Shown here one piece after another: positions 26,552-35,976 of a stretch of DNA of 64,000 bases; positions within the stretch are counted from its first letter, which is position 1; every line of letters begins with the position of its first letter. Source of the DNA: Hwanghaeella grinnelliae (GTDB lineage Bacteria; Pseudomonadota; Alphaproteobacteria; UBA8366; Aestuariispiraceae); NCBI RefSeq assembly GCF_004005845.1, contig NZ_SADE01000003.1:1-64000 (forward strand), given 5' to 3'. The translations under genes were made by a program, and so were the position numbers. A model generated the notes under the pieces. That model searched no databases, was not told where the DNA came from, and was given only the letters and a program-made list of their open reading frames with translations.

Positions 26552-26659
26552 ACCGTATTTCGCCCCAAACAGTCAGAGACTGTCCCCCAATATACCCACA
26601 AGCGCCAATTGTAACACTTCTGTGCTTTCTAGATTTTTGACGCTTGCATCGATCATCCG

Positions 26660-26672
26660 ATCCAATTTGGAT
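26660..26672. promoter_or_regulatory. 13-bp palindrome in a divergent promoter region
   Basis: ATCCAA-T-TTGGAT is a perfect palindrome with one central base. It lies in the 276-base gap between the PAS kinase (minus) and the MBL hydrolase (plus). An operator is possible; no other element is recognised in the gap. Confidence 0.3.
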
Positions 26673-26827
26673 AGAGATGCCGTTGAAAACACGTTGCAGA
26701 CCGTTGCCCCCCGGAACACGGAATCCGAACGCACCACACAATACACTAATTTTCGGCCCAAACGATAAGGCCGTACGAGCAAAACACCAAGACAATAATG
26801 ATCAAGTAACAATCGGAATAGACCGCA

Positions 26828-27517
26828 ATGCCCACGAATATGGACAAGTTACATCCCGAGATACCGCCACTGAACGCTTTGTTGTGTCCAGTAACACCGT
26901 TTCAGCAGAACTGTACGTTACTTTGGTGCACCAAGACGAAGCAGGCCGCTTTTGTCGATCCAGGCGGGGAAGTCGATCGTTTATTGGCAGCCGTCGAGGC
27001 ACAGGGTGTCACACTGGAAAAAATTCTGATCACGCACGGTCATATCGACCATGCCGGCGGGGCCGCGGAACTGTCCGAGCGTGCGGGCATTCCGATTGAA
27101 GGGCCGCACAAGGACGACGCCTTCTGGATCGATACGATTGAGAAGGACGGACCGCAATGGGGGTTGCCAGACGCACGGTGCTTCGCGCCGAACCGTTGGC
27201 TTGCGGATGGCGATACGGTCACGGTCGGCGACGTGAGCTTCGATGTCTATCACTGTCCGGGCCATACACCCGGTCACGTGATCTTCTACAATGATGCGGT
27301 TTCACTCGCGTCCGTTGGCGACGTGCTATTTCAAGGCTCCATCGGGCGAACGGACTTTCCGCGCGGTGACCACGCGACCCTGATCAAGTCTATCACCACG
27401 AAGCTCTGGCCTTTGGGTGATGATGTCACCTTCATTCCGGGCCATGGTCCTGCCGGGACCTTTGGACACGAACGGCAAACGAATCCTTTCGTCGGCGACC
27501 ATGCCCTCGCCCGCTAG
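26828..27517 (+). CDS. Metallo-beta-lactamase-fold hydrolase (glyoxalase II/YcbL-like)
   Basis: Protein of 229 aa. The binuclear metal motif HGHIDHAGG (His70, His72, Asp74, His75) is followed by CPGHTPGH (His146), Asp165 in SVGDVLFQGS and a C-terminal IPGHGP. The short C-terminus without the glyoxalase II helical domain fits YcbL-type thioester hydrolases. The substrate is not known. It converges with the cytochrome c gene across a terminator. An alternative start is the ATG at 26840. Confidence 0.9.
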   Translation: MPTNMDKLHPEIPPLNALLCPVTPFQQNCTLLWCTKTKQAAFVDPGGEVDRLLAAVEAQGVTLEKILITHGHIDHAGGAAELSERAGIPIEGPHKDDAFWIDTIEKDGPQWGLPDARCFAPNRWLADGDTVTVGDVSFDVYHCPGHTPGHVIFYNDAVSLASVGDVLFQGSIGRTDFPRGDHATLIKSITTKLWPLGDDVTFIPGHGPAGTFGHERQTNPFVGDHALAR

Positions 27518-27550
27518 AAAAACAGAAAACCGGGCGCCTAAAGCGCCCGG
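27518..27550 (-). terminator. Intrinsic terminator of the cytochrome c gene
   Basis: On the minus strand a CCGGGCGC/GCGCCCGG stem of 8 bp is followed by TTTTCTGTTTTT. It lies 35 bases beyond the cytochrome c stop and directly abuts the stop of the convergent MBL gene. Confidence 0.85.
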
Positions 27551-27585
27551 CTCTTCTGATTTCCACGCCTATAACGGCAGAATCG

Positions 27586-27975
27586 CTATTCGACAGACTT
27601 CAGATACGCGATCACGTCCGCGCGCTGTTCGGGCTTACGCAGGCCTGGAAACGCCATCTTCGTCCCTTTGACAAGTCCCTTCGGCTTTTCGAGGAAACTG
27701 TTCAACAGGTCCTCATCCCAGGTTTTACCTTCACCAAACGCCTTCATCGCCTTGGAATACTTAGTAAAGCCATCCGCGGTGGCAACTTCACGCCCAACGA
27801 TGTTGTGCAGCGACGGCCCAACACCGTGCTTGCCGGCTTCCAACTTGTGGCAAGCGCGACACTTCGCGAAGACCTTTTTGCCCGCCGCGGCGTCGCCATC
27901 CGCCATCGCGGGCGCGCCCAGGCCAAAAACAAACAGCGCCCCAAGACCTGCAATCACCGTATTCCTTACCTTCAT
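27586..27975 (-). CDS. Class I cytochrome c (c2/c550-type)
   Basis: Protein of 129 aa. The signal peptide (about residues 1-25, ending PAMA) directs it to the periplasm. The heme motif is CRACH, and the axial methionine is in GTKMAFPG. A KLEAGKHGVGPSLHNIVGR segment is typical of soluble alphaproteobacterial cytochrome c2. It acts as an electron carrier. AGGGAAGAG precedes the ATG. It is a single-gene unit with its own terminator. Confidence 0.95.
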   Translation of the reverse strand: MKVRNTVIAGLGALFVFGLGAPAMADGDAAAGKKVFAKCRACHKLEAGKHGVGPSLHNIVGREVATADGFTKYSKAMKAFGEGKTWDEDLLNSFLEKPKGLVKGTKMAFPGLRKPEQRADVIAYLKSVE

Positions 27976-28235
27976 GATCTCTTCCCTATTTTGTCCAACC
28001 CGGTTCAGGTACGTTCTTTCGCGAATTTATCGCGCTGATACTCTGATTAACAGTCCTGTACCTGCGACCAAATACCTACCTTAGTGCACGCTGGCGTTTT
28101 TTCAGATCGCACACGGCAGTACTCCGCACAGTTCATTCCGCCTAACATAGGTGGTTTGGGAACAGCCCATCATATCGAGTCACAAACATGTCAGCCCACG
28201 ACCCACGATCGGACCGGATATGCCGCCGCTGAGGA

Positions 28236-30086
28236 CTATTTGTGATCCAGTGTCCAGACACCGTCCCAATCCTCCGGGGGTGAATCGACACGCAAATGCT
28301 CCAACCGCTTCAGGAACATCGTGGAAACGGCATCATCCGGCCAAATCGACAGACAATGCCTGAATGCTGTTTCAGCGGCACTGAATTCACGGGCACGATA
28401 GGCGGCTAGGCCATCTTCAAAGGCTTTCACGACGGATTGCATCGTCGCGCGTTTTTCCGGCTGCTCATCCAACAATGCAAAGGTCGTCAGCGGCTGGAAG
28501 ATACGCACCGGCATTTTCCGGCCTTTCACGCGCAGAGAGTCGATTTCACGGAACAGCACACCATCGGTCCGCCGCCAGGTCTCCTCGTCGACGAGGAAAT
28601 GCAAATCGTAATTCTTGCAGGCCCCTTCAAGCCGGGACGCAAGGTTCACGATGTCGCCCATCACCGTATAGTTCCGGTGCGCCCGCGACCCGACCGTTCC
28701 GACAACCGCCGGCCCGGTGGCGATACCGATCCGCATGTCGATATCGAGGTTGTCCAAATGGACGCCCAGGATTTCCGGAACCTTTTCCCGGAATTCATGG
28801 ATCAGACGGCGTTGCATCAGGCCTGCCTGTACCGCGTTCGTCGCTTGGGCCGTTTCCTCCACAAATGGCTGGCCCCAATAGGCCATGATCGCGTCGCCGA
28901 TGAACTTGTCGATGACGCCGTCCTCATGCCGGATCGGCTCGGACATGGTCGAGAAGTACTCATTGAGCAACCGAACCAGGACATCTGGCGTCAGCATTTC
29001 CGACAGGCTGGTGAAACCGGCCAGATCGGTGAAAAACACAGTCATCGTCCGGCGATCGCCGCCCGGCCGCGTCATCGCCGGATTTCCGATTAAGCCCTGC
29101 ACGACACGCGCATCGACATATTTACCGAAGGTTTCCGTAATTCGATCCTTTGCCCGCAGGCCCGCAACCATTTCGTTGAAGCCGTTGGCGAGCCAAGCCA
29201 ACTCATCCTTGGTGCTGGCCTTTGCCTCGATATCGAGATTGCCTGTCTGTACGTCATGCATTCGATCGACAAGGTCATGAACCGGTTGGACGATCCGGCG
29301 TGAAATAACCCAGGCAAGCAAAAGACCGAGCGATGCGGCCGCCGCGGTCAGAACACCGATCAGCCAATTCAAAACGTTCTGAAGGCGCAGTACCTTTTGG
29401 AGCGACTGGGTCACGTAAGACTGGATTTCAGCGCGTATCAGTTCCAGTGTGTAGTAGATTTCACGCTCTTCACGGGACATGATATCGTTGAAGGCACGTG
29501 CCAGTTTCATATCGCCTTGGCGAATGTTTTCGGTCATCTTCTCCATGGCCGAGTGATACGCTTCATGGTTGCGGTCCACCGCTTCCAGACGCGCCGTGAT
29601 GGTCGCGACGACGACCTTTGAATCACTGTCGAGAACATTCTCCTGATGATCGTTCAGCAAATCCCTGACGTGGAGAATTTCGTCTTCAATCTCGTCATGA
29701 AGGGCGACCGTTTCCCGGGCAACCGCCGCGGCCATATCGGGATCAAGACTGTTTTCGATCATGTCGATCCGCAGGCGCTCGACCAAAACCTCCGCCTCAA
29801 GCACGGCGGTCTCGATATCCGCGATGTCATCGGCGAGCGGTTGGAAGACAAGCGCCTCGACCTGCAATTCATGCCGGACCTGCCCCACCATGACGATGGA
29901 GGCTGCCGAAACCAGGATCATCAAGACGACAAGGACGAGGGACGCCCCGAAAATCTTCAACCCGAGAGACATGCCCGGAACGCGGGTCGGTCGTTCCCAG
30001 GTTGCCTCGTCATCCTGCGGAATGCTCTGTATTTCGGCCACGCCGTCCCCCGACCCCATTGATGTCATGAATAGCGGGCCAAGCAT
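28236..30086 (-). CDS. Membrane-bound class III adenylate/guanylate cyclase with HAMP domain
   Basis: Protein of 616 aa. TM1 (about 44-67), a periplasmic helical sensor of about 175 residues, TM2 (about 243-267), HAMP, and a class III cyclase domain at about 345-535. Metal-binding Asp residues are in FFTDLAGFTSLSE and DKFIGDAIMAYWG, and the transition-state pair is in GDIVNLASRLEGA. A short TPR-like C-terminus follows (AYRAREFSAAETAF). It likely makes cAMP; base specificity is not proven. It lies 45 bases downstream of the HtrA-like gene on the same strand, with an inverted repeat between them. Confidence 0.92.
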   Translation of the reverse strand: MLGPLFMTSMGSGDGVAEIQSIPQDDEATWERPTRVPGMSLGLKIFGASLVLVVLMILVSAASIVMVGQVRHELQVEALVFQPLADDIADIETAVLEAEVLVERLRIDMIENSLDPDMAAAVARETVALHDEIEDEILHVRDLLNDHQENVLDSDSKVVVATITARLEAVDRNHEAYHSAMEKMTENIRQGDMKLARAFNDIMSREEREIYYTLELIRAEIQSYVTQSLQKVLRLQNVLNWLIGVLTAAAASLGLLLAWVISRRIVQPVHDLVDRMHDVQTGNLDIEAKASTKDELAWLANGFNEMVAGLRAKDRITETFGKYVDARVVQGLIGNPAMTRPGGDRRTMTVFFTDLAGFTSLSEMLTPDVLVRLLNEYFSTMSEPIRHEDGVIDKFIGDAIMAYWGQPFVEETAQATNAVQAGLMQRRLIHEFREKVPEILGVHLDNLDIDMRIGIATGPAVVGTVGSRAHRNYTVMGDIVNLASRLEGACKNYDLHFLVDEETWRRTDGVLFREIDSLRVKGRKMPVRIFQPLTTFALLDEQPEKRATMQSVVKAFEDGLAAYRAREFSAAETAFRHCLSIWPDDAVSTMFLKRLEHLRVDSPPEDWDGVWTLDHK

Positions 30087-30092
30087 CGACCC

Positions 30093-30121
30093 GATTTCGT
30101 TAAATAAACTTAAACGAAATC
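30093..30121. promoter_or_regulatory. Perfect inverted repeat before the cyclase gene
   Basis: GATTTCGTT and AACGAAATC form a perfect 9-bp inverted repeat around an 11-base AT-only-rich centre. It ends 7 bases before the cyclase start and 11 bases after the HtrA-like stop. There is no T-tract, so an operator is more likely than a terminator (inference). Confidence 0.5.
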
Positions 30122-30131
30122 CACTGCCTGG

Positions 30132-31109
30132 TCAGTGCAACCGAGGCGACTTTAGAAAGTCATTCCTGTCAGCCGACGGCACTTTCACCGTGACGCGCGC
30201 ACCATCCCGAACCAGGGTCAAGGGGACGGTCACACCGGCATCGCCCAAGGACCAGATCGTCCGAAACAAATCCGCAAGATCCCCAACCGGCGAACCTGCA
30301 ATCTCAAGCACGACGTCGCCTGTCTCCACGCCCGCCTTTTCCGCCGGGCCGTTAGGTGCGATTCCCGCGATGATAAGATGGTTTTCCGCTTCCGCCGTGT
30401 AGAATCCCAACCATGGTCGCGACTGAATGCTGACACGGCCCTCGTTCGCGATTTCTTCCAACAACGGCTTAGCCAAATCGATCGGTACGATCATATTTCC
30501 TTCGGACGGCATGCCATGGCCGCGCGCATCGCCGACATAGAGAGAGCCGATTCCGACCAGTTCACCCTTGTCGTTCAGCATCGCGCCGCCGCCCCAAAAC
30601 GGGTGCGCCGGCGTCGTGAACATCGCCTCGTCGAGCACGTATTCCCAGTAGCCCGCGAATTCACGCTTTGAAACGACCTGCGCGGCCAAGGCGTGGTCCA
30701 GGCCGCCCGCGCTCGCGAACACCACTCTGTCGCCGACATGGACGGCAGACGAGTTCCCCAGTGTCAGGGGCGGGTGAGACAGTTTTCCAAGTGCCTGCAC
30801 CAGTCCAAACCCGGTGGTGAAGTCATAGGCGATGGGATGGCCTTCGACTGCGGCCCCATCCTGCCCGATGATCCAAAGTTTTTCCGCTTCAGCGACAAGA
30901 TAGCCAATGGTCAGCAACAACCCTTGGGCATTCACCAGCACAGCTGTCCCGGCACGCTCGGTCCCAAGCGCATGCGCCGTAAAGGCGTCTTCCGGAATTT
31001 CCGACCGAAGCGTGAACAGAGATCCCAGAGCCACCGTCAAATCATAGTCCAGATTCTCCGGACGGGGTTGGTTGTCCTCTGCAATCGCCCAATCTTGTTC
31101 ATCAGCCAT
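30132..31109 (-). CDS. HtrA/DegP-like trypsin-fold protein with PDZ domain, catalytic triad lost
   Basis: Protein of 325 aa with a trypsin-like domain (about 25-225) and a PDZ domain (about 230-310, e.g. PNGPAEKAGVETGDVVLEI). In the positions that hold the S1C triad, His is Tyr70 (LLTIGYLV), Asp is Gly100 (DFTTGFGLV) and Ser is Gly173 (PFWGGGAML). No signal peptide is visible, so it is probably cytoplasmic. It is best viewed as a pseudoprotease or ligand-binding scaffold (inference). GGGAAAGG precedes the start. It lies between the MttB-like methyltransferase and cyclase genes on the same strand. Confidence 0.85.
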   Translation of the reverse strand: MADEQDWAIAEDNQPRPENLDYDLTVALGSLFTLRSEIPEDAFTAHALGTERAGTAVLVNAQGLLLTIGYLVAEAEKLWIIGQDGAAVEGHPIAYDFTTGFGLVQALGKLSHPPLTLGNSSAVHVGDRVVFASAGGLDHALAAQVVSKREFAGYWEYVLDEAMFTTPAHPFWGGGAMLNDKGELVGIGSLYVGDARGHGMPSEGNMIVPIDLAKPLLEEIANEGRVSIQSRPWLGFYTAEAENHLIIAGIAPNGPAEKAGVETGDVVLEIAGSPVGDLADLFRTIWSLGDAGVTVPLTLVRDGARVTVKVPSADRNDFLKSPRLH

Positions 31110-31204
31110 TCTGACGTGCCTTTCCCGAAACTCTTCGGTTCCGATTCAAATAACATTCTGGCACGACCGGCGCCCAAAACGCCATGGCGTATCGGTCAAA
31201 AGCG

Positions 31205-32749
31205 TCACTGCATCGGCGCGCCGCCCTCTTCCCTTCGCTTGGAAACGAATGCGCCGAGCTCTTCCGCTACCGCAACATCCATTGACGGCGCCCGGAAATC
31301 GGCCAGAACTTTCTTGTAAATCTGGTGTGCTCGCGTTGTCGCATCAAGCGAGCCGGCATCCTGCCATGTTTCATAGTTGCGCCAATCGGACAGGAACGGT
31401 GCATAGAACGCCGTCTCGTACCGTTCAAGGGTGTGTTGCGCCGCGAAGAAATGCCCACCTGGGCCGACTTCTCGGATCGCATCGAGGCCCAGTGTCGCGT
31501 CGTCGATGACAAGCGGCTCCATGAATTGTGCCATCATCTGCATGATTTCCACGTCGATGATGAACTTTTCAAACGAAGCGCTCAGCCCGCCCTCCAGCCA
31601 ACCAAGACCATGCATCACGATATTCGTGTGCCCCATCACGACTGACCAGGCGGAATTTACGGATTCATAGGTCGCCTGCGCATCCGGCGCGTTGGAAGCA
31701 TTCACGTTCGACGCCCGGAAGGGAAAATTGTACCGACGCGCCAACTGTGCGCCCAACAATGTCGCCTTCGCGTATTCGGGCGTACCGAATGCAGGCGACC
31801 CTGTCTTCATGTCTACATTCGAGGTGAACCCGCCATAGACGGCCGGCGCCCCCGGATTGACGATCTGAAGGAAGGCGATACCGGCCAGCGCCTCCGCATT
31901 CTGCTGCACCACCGCGCCCGGCATCGTCACCGGCGCCATCGCGCCCGCCAGGGTGAATGGTGTCACGCAGACGGGCTGATTGCGCTTCGCCATTTCAATC
32001 ATTCCCCACAACATCGGTATATCCAATTGCAGGGGCGAGTTCGTATTGACGATGGTCCAGATACTCGGCTCCCGCAGCAATTGTTCCTCGCTGATACCGC
32101 GCGCTATGCGCGCCATTTCGATGACGTCGAGGATACGATCCCGCCCAAGCGAATAGCCGAAAACGACCTTGTCGGTCAGTTCCAGCATCATCTGCATTGC
32201 TTCAAGATGCCGCATCGGAACCGGCATATCAGTCGGTTCGACCGGATAGCCGCCCAACATATGACAAATGTTGAAGTACTGGCTTAGGCGCAGAAAGTTC
32301 CCGAAATCTGTCCTGTTGCCGGGCCGGCGGCCACCGGACATGTCTATGGCGTTCGGCGGGCTGGCGATGCTGGTCACATTGATCGCGTTTCCACCGATTT
32401 CCCGGGCCCTTTCCGGATTGCGCGAATGCAGCGTGAAGACGGGCGGGACCGTTGCGATCGCCTGCTCTATCAAACCGCGGTCGAAACGCACACGGTCGCT
32501 GTTCGGGTCGACATCCGCGCCGGCCTTTTTGAGGATTTCCTTGGCTTCCGGCAGCAGGAAATTCATCCCGATTTCTTCCAACACCTGCAGCGATGCCAGA
32601 TGAACCGCTTCCAATTGATCGGCCGACACGACCTCAATCGGCGCATAGGGGTTCCGGTATGTGCTAAATGGCAGTTGTTTCAAACTACCGGCAGGCGATG
32701 TCCGCTCTCTCGCTCTAGCCTTGCCTTCCGCCCGTGGCCGCCGTGCCAT
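31205..32749 (-). CDS. MttB-family (non-pyrrolysine) methylamine-type methyltransferase
   Basis: Protein of 514 aa matching the trimethylamine methyltransferase (MttB) superfamily over its length, e.g. LEEIGMNFLLPEAKEIL near the start and REVGPGGHFFAAQHTLERY near the C-terminus. The frame has no in-frame amber codon, so it is the non-pyrrolysine branch. Characterised relatives demethylate quaternary amines such as glycine betaine or carnitine with a corrinoid protein; no corrinoid protein gene is in this window. The start at 32749 follows GGAGAG. It lies 186 bases after mtnA and 95 bases before the HtrA-like gene, all on the minus strand. Confidence 0.9.
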   Translation of the reverse strand: MARRPRAEGKARARERTSPAGSLKQLPFSTYRNPYAPIEVVSADQLEAVHLASLQVLEEIGMNFLLPEAKEILKKAGADVDPNSDRVRFDRGLIEQAIATVPPVFTLHSRNPERAREIGGNAINVTSIASPPNAIDMSGGRRPGNRTDFGNFLRLSQYFNICHMLGGYPVEPTDMPVPMRHLEAMQMMLELTDKVVFGYSLGRDRILDVIEMARIARGISEEQLLREPSIWTIVNTNSPLQLDIPMLWGMIEMAKRNQPVCVTPFTLAGAMAPVTMPGAVVQQNAEALAGIAFLQIVNPGAPAVYGGFTSNVDMKTGSPAFGTPEYAKATLLGAQLARRYNFPFRASNVNASNAPDAQATYESVNSAWSVVMGHTNIVMHGLGWLEGGLSASFEKFIIDVEIMQMMAQFMEPLVIDDATLGLDAIREVGPGGHFFAAQHTLERYETAFYAPFLSDWRNYETWQDAGSLDATTRAHQIYKKVLADFRAPSMDVAVAEELGAFVSKRREEGGAPMQ

Positions 32750-32935
32750 ACGCACTCTCCCTTTGTCGGACTTTTCAGTCGATCATATTCGAATTTCGGG
32801 AATACCGGCTTGCGTTGAAGATTGTGTCCCCAACCGTCCGATCGCATCACCGGAACACGCCCCACCCCAATCCGGCAATACGAAAAAAGATGCACCAGAG
32901 GCAAATATTGTTTGGTCGGAATGCGACGCAAACTA

Positions 32936-34042
32936 TCAAGCTTGTTCAGGAAACATACTCTTCAGCCCGTCGCGCGTGGCCGGTGCCACACCGCGTTCGG
33001 TGATCAGGCCCGTCACCAGCCGCGCCGGTGTTACATCGAAAGCATAATTCGCGGCGCATGTCGTTACAGGCGGTACCGTCACGGTCTGGATCGTGCCATC
33101 CGCCGTTAGGCCGCGAACCTGGGTTACTTCCTCGCCCGCGCGTTCCTCAATTGGAATTTCTTTAACCCCGTCATTGACCGTCCAATCGATGGTGGTGGAC
33201 GGAAGCGCGACATAGAAAGGCACCCCGTTGTCATGCGCCGCCAAGGCTTTCAGATACGTGCCGATTTTGTTGCAAACGTCACCGGACGCCGTCGTCCGGT
33301 CCGTTCCAACAATGCACATGTCCACCATGCCGTGCTGCATAAGATGACCGCCGGTATTGTCGGTGATCAAGGAATGCTCGATACCCGAACGGCCGAGTTC
33401 CCAGGCCGTCAGCGCAGCGCCCTGATTGCGGGGACGGGTTTCGTCGACCCAGACATGAACGGGAATGTGATCAATTTTCGCAAGATAGATGGGGGCCGTC
33501 GCCGTGCCCAGGCCACAGGTGGCAAGCGCACCCGCGTTGCAATGGGTCAGGATGTTAACCGGCGCATTGCCGCCTTTCTTCTGATAGATATCACGGATCA
33601 GCTTCAGCCCATGCTCGCCAATGCCGAAGCAGATTGAATTGTCTTCCAACACGACATGGGCGGCCCTGTCATAGGCCGCCGATTCACGGTCAGCCTCCGC
33701 ACAATTCTTCAACACAGCCTTCATGTCATCCAACGCCCAGCGCAGATTGACCGCTGTCGGCCGTGTTTCCAGCAATCGATCATAGGCGTCCTGCAGGTTT
33801 GCGTCGCTCGGGTCCTGTCGCATTGCCAACGCCATGCCGTAGGCCGCCGTCGCACCGATCAAAGGGGCGCCACGCACCAGCATGTCCCGAATCGACACCG
33901 CCGCTTCGGCCATCGTGGTCAAGCGAACCGTCTTGAATTCATGCGGAAGCAGCGTTTGATCCAAAATATCGACTGACCACCCGTCCTCGGACAGATGAAT
34001 CGTCGAAAACCCCATATCCGATTGCGTCGGTGCAGCAGTCAT
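32936..34042 (-). CDS. mtnA: S-methyl-5-thioribose-1-phosphate isomerase
   Basis: Protein of 368 aa from the ATG at 34042 (GGGGGA upstream). It converts methylthioribose-1-phosphate to methylthioribulose-1-phosphate in methionine salvage. Family signatures: [13 protein letters not shown], the catalytic cysteine in [11 protein letters not shown], and the catalytic Asp in [19 protein letters not shown]. No other methionine-salvage gene is nearby. It diverges from the MarR gene. Confidence 0.95.
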   Translation of the reverse strand: MTAAPTQSDMGFSTIHLSEDGWSVDILDQTLLPHEFKTVRLTTMAEAAVSIRDMLVRGAPLIGATAAYGMALAMRQDPSDANLQDAYDRLLETRPTAVNLRWALDDMKAVLKNCAEADRESAAYDRAAHVVLEDNSICFGIGEHGLKLIRDIYQKKGGNAPVNILTHCNAGALATCGLGTATAPIYLAKIDHIPVHVWVDETRPRNQGAALTAWELGRSGIEHSLITDNTGGHLMQHGMVDMCIVGTDRTTASGDVCNKIGTYLKALAAHDNGVPFYVALPSTTIDWTVNDGVKEIPIEERAGEEVTQVRGLTADGTIQTVTVPPVTTCAANYAFDVTPARLVTGLITERGVAPATRDGLKSMFPEQA

Positions 34043-34197
34043 TTTTTCCCCCAAAAAAGGCAGGCCAGCCTGCGTGACCAGCCTCATGAGACTGTGGGTG
34101 CGCTGTTTTGTTGCGCCCGCAACAGTCTTGCCTCTTCATCATGTTTCGGCCAAAGCCTATACCTGTATCGGGCCGTATTCTATAGGAGCCGTTCGAC

Positions 34198-34665
34198 TTG
34201 CCGAGACCGTCCCAATATCGCGACTTCCGATATGAAGATTTCATACCGGCGAAAGTCCAGTCTCTTTCGGCCGCGATAACGCAGTTGGTCAGTAAGGAGT
34301 TGGAAGACGCGCATTCGCTTTCGTTGAACGAATGGCGGATCCTGGCCCATATCGCAGCCGTAGAAGGCGCCACGGCGCAATCGGTCGCGGATACAAGCGG
34401 CGTCGACAAAGGTTGGGTCAGCCGATCGCTGAACGCCCTCTTGGAAAGAGGGTTGGTTGTCCGAAGCACGGACCGGAACGACCGTAGGAAACGTCCCCTG
34501 GAACTGACGGAGGACGGCGTCGCGACTTTCGAGAAAGCGGCCGGCGATATCCGTTCCCTGCAAAACCGACTGCTCGACGCATTCTCTGCAGAAGACCACG
34601 AAGCCTTCGTGCGGTTGATGACACGGCTGCAACGCGCCGCGGAAACCGTGCGCACGGAAGGTTGA
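34198..34665 (+). CDS. MarR-family transcriptional regulator
   Basis: Protein of 155 aa. A winged helix-turn-helix is seen at about 40-105: SLNEWRILAHIAAVEG, then VDKGWVSRSLNALLERGLVV, then DRRKRPLELTEDG in the wing. The start is TTG at 34198, supported by AGGAG at 9-base spacing and the lack of another start. It lies 30 bases upstream of the MFS gene, which it may regulate (inference). Confidence 0.92.
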   Translation: MPRPSQYRDFRYEDFIPAKVQSLSAAITQLVSKELEDAHSLSLNEWRILAHIAAVEGATAQSVADTSGVDKGWVSRSLNALLERGLVVRSTDRNDRRKRPLELTEDGVATFEKAAGDIRSLQNRLLDAFSAEDHEAFVRLMTRLQRAAETVRTEG

Positions 34666-34695
34666 GGCGAAACAGTTGGGAGCCTGACAGGCGCA

Positions 34696-35976
34696 ATGGT
34701 TTTCCATCTGCCACAACACAAGAGAAAGGTCGCGGTCATTGCCGGCGTTATCGGCAATGTCATGGAGTGGTACGATTTCGCGCTCTACGGATACATGGCG
34801 GCAATCCTGGCGCATTTGTTCTTCCCCGGTGACAGCAAGGTCGCCTCTCTCCTGGCCGTTTACGGAACCTTCGCCGCCGGTTTCATCATGCGGCCAATAG
34901 GATCGGCGCTGTTCGGATGGCTGGGCGATACGACCGGGCGCAGCGCGACGATGATGATTTCCGTATCGATGATGGTCGTACCCACGGTCGCGCTCGGCCT
35001 ATTGCCCACTTATGCGACCATCGGAATCGCCGCGCCCATCTTCCTAGTGATCATCAGGCTGGCGCAGGGCCTTTCGGTCGGTGGCGAGTTTTCCAGTTCC
35101 GTCACCTATCTGGTGGAGACATCTCCGCCCGGGCAACGAGGCCTATCGGGTAGCTTTGCCAATGTCGGCAGCCTTATGGGTTCCCTGCTTGGGTCAGGCA
35201 TGGCCGCAGCCGTCACCTGGTTTCTGAATCCGGCCGATCTTCACGAATGGGGATGGCGCCTGCCGTTCCTGTTCGGTGGCGTTCTTGGCGTCAGCGCCAT
35301 CTACCTGCGTCGTCACCTGCCGAAGTCGGAACATTTCGCCAAGCATGTCGCCGAGCGCGGCAAAACCTCACCCCTGGCGGAAGCATTTTTGAACAATCGT
35401 CGACAGATGATGCAAGGGACCCTGTTCGCCGCTTCCTATGGGTCACTCTATTACCTAATCCTTGTGTATCTTCCGACATGGCTATCGCACTACACGCCCC
35501 TTGCGCTGAAGGACGCGATGCCTTGGAACACGCTGGCAACCGCGTTGCTGATTCCGATCATCCCATTAGCCGGCTGGATTTCCGACCGGTATTTCCGGCG
35601 TACGCATGTCTTGGTGGCGGTCATGCTGACGCTGGCCGGACTGGCTATTCCGATGTTCCACTTCATCAAGACGGGTGATCCGATTGTAGCCGGGGTCGCG
35701 CAGATTGTTTTCGCACTGCTCATCGCCTTTCCCTGCGGCATCGGTCCGGCCCTGTTTACGGAGTTATTTCCGACCAGGGACCGCCTCTCGGGTTATTCCG
35801 TGTCATTCAATGTCGGCATGGGTCTCGTCGGCGGCGCTACGCCCGCCCTTGTTACTTGGTTGATATCGGTCACCGGGTACGACGCCTTGCCTGGGCTGTT
35901 CATGGTCGTCGCCGGGTTGATCGCCGCCGTCAGTCTAATCTGGATGCGTGATCGCAGCCGGGAACCGCTGGAATAG
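34696..35976 (+). CDS. MFS transporter, metabolite:H+ symporter (MHS) family
   Basis: Protein of 426 aa with about 12 transmembrane segments. The MHS-family signature NVMEWYDFALYGYMAA is at the start, and the loop RPIGSALFGWLGDTTGR follows TM2. Members import organic acids, betaines or osmolytes; the substrate is not determined. It is coupled to a MarR regulator. A 472-base gap follows before the dcw cluster. Confidence 0.93.
   Translation: MVFHLPQHKRKVAVIAGVIGNVMEWYDFALYGYMAAILAHLFFPGDSKVASLLAVYGTFAAGFIMRPIGSALFGWLGDTTGRSATMMISVSMMVVPTVALGLLPTYATIGIAAPIFLVIIRLAQGLSVGGEFSSSVTYLVETSPPGQRGLSGSFANVGSLMGSLLGSGMAAAVTWFLNPADLHEWGWRLPFLFGGVLGVSAIYLRRHLPKSEHFAKHVAERGKTSPLAEAFLNNRRQMMQGTLFAASYGSLYYLILVYLPTWLSHYTPLALKDAMPWNTLATALLIPIIPLAGWISDRYFRRTHVLVAVMLTLAGLAIPMFHFIKTGDPIVAGVAQIVFALLIAFPCGIGPALFTELFPTRDRLSGYSVSFNVGMGLVGGATPALVTWLISVTGYDALPGLFMVVAGLIAAVSLIWMRDRSREPLE

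Noticed and set aside
30100-30111. CtrA-like TTAA pair before the cyclase
   Set aside because: Spacing between the TTAA halves is 6, not 7; the perfect inverted repeat explains the sequence better.
31205-32749. Pyrrolysine-type trimethylamine methyltransferase
   Set aside because: There is no in-frame amber codon; the gene is the non-pyrrolysine branch.
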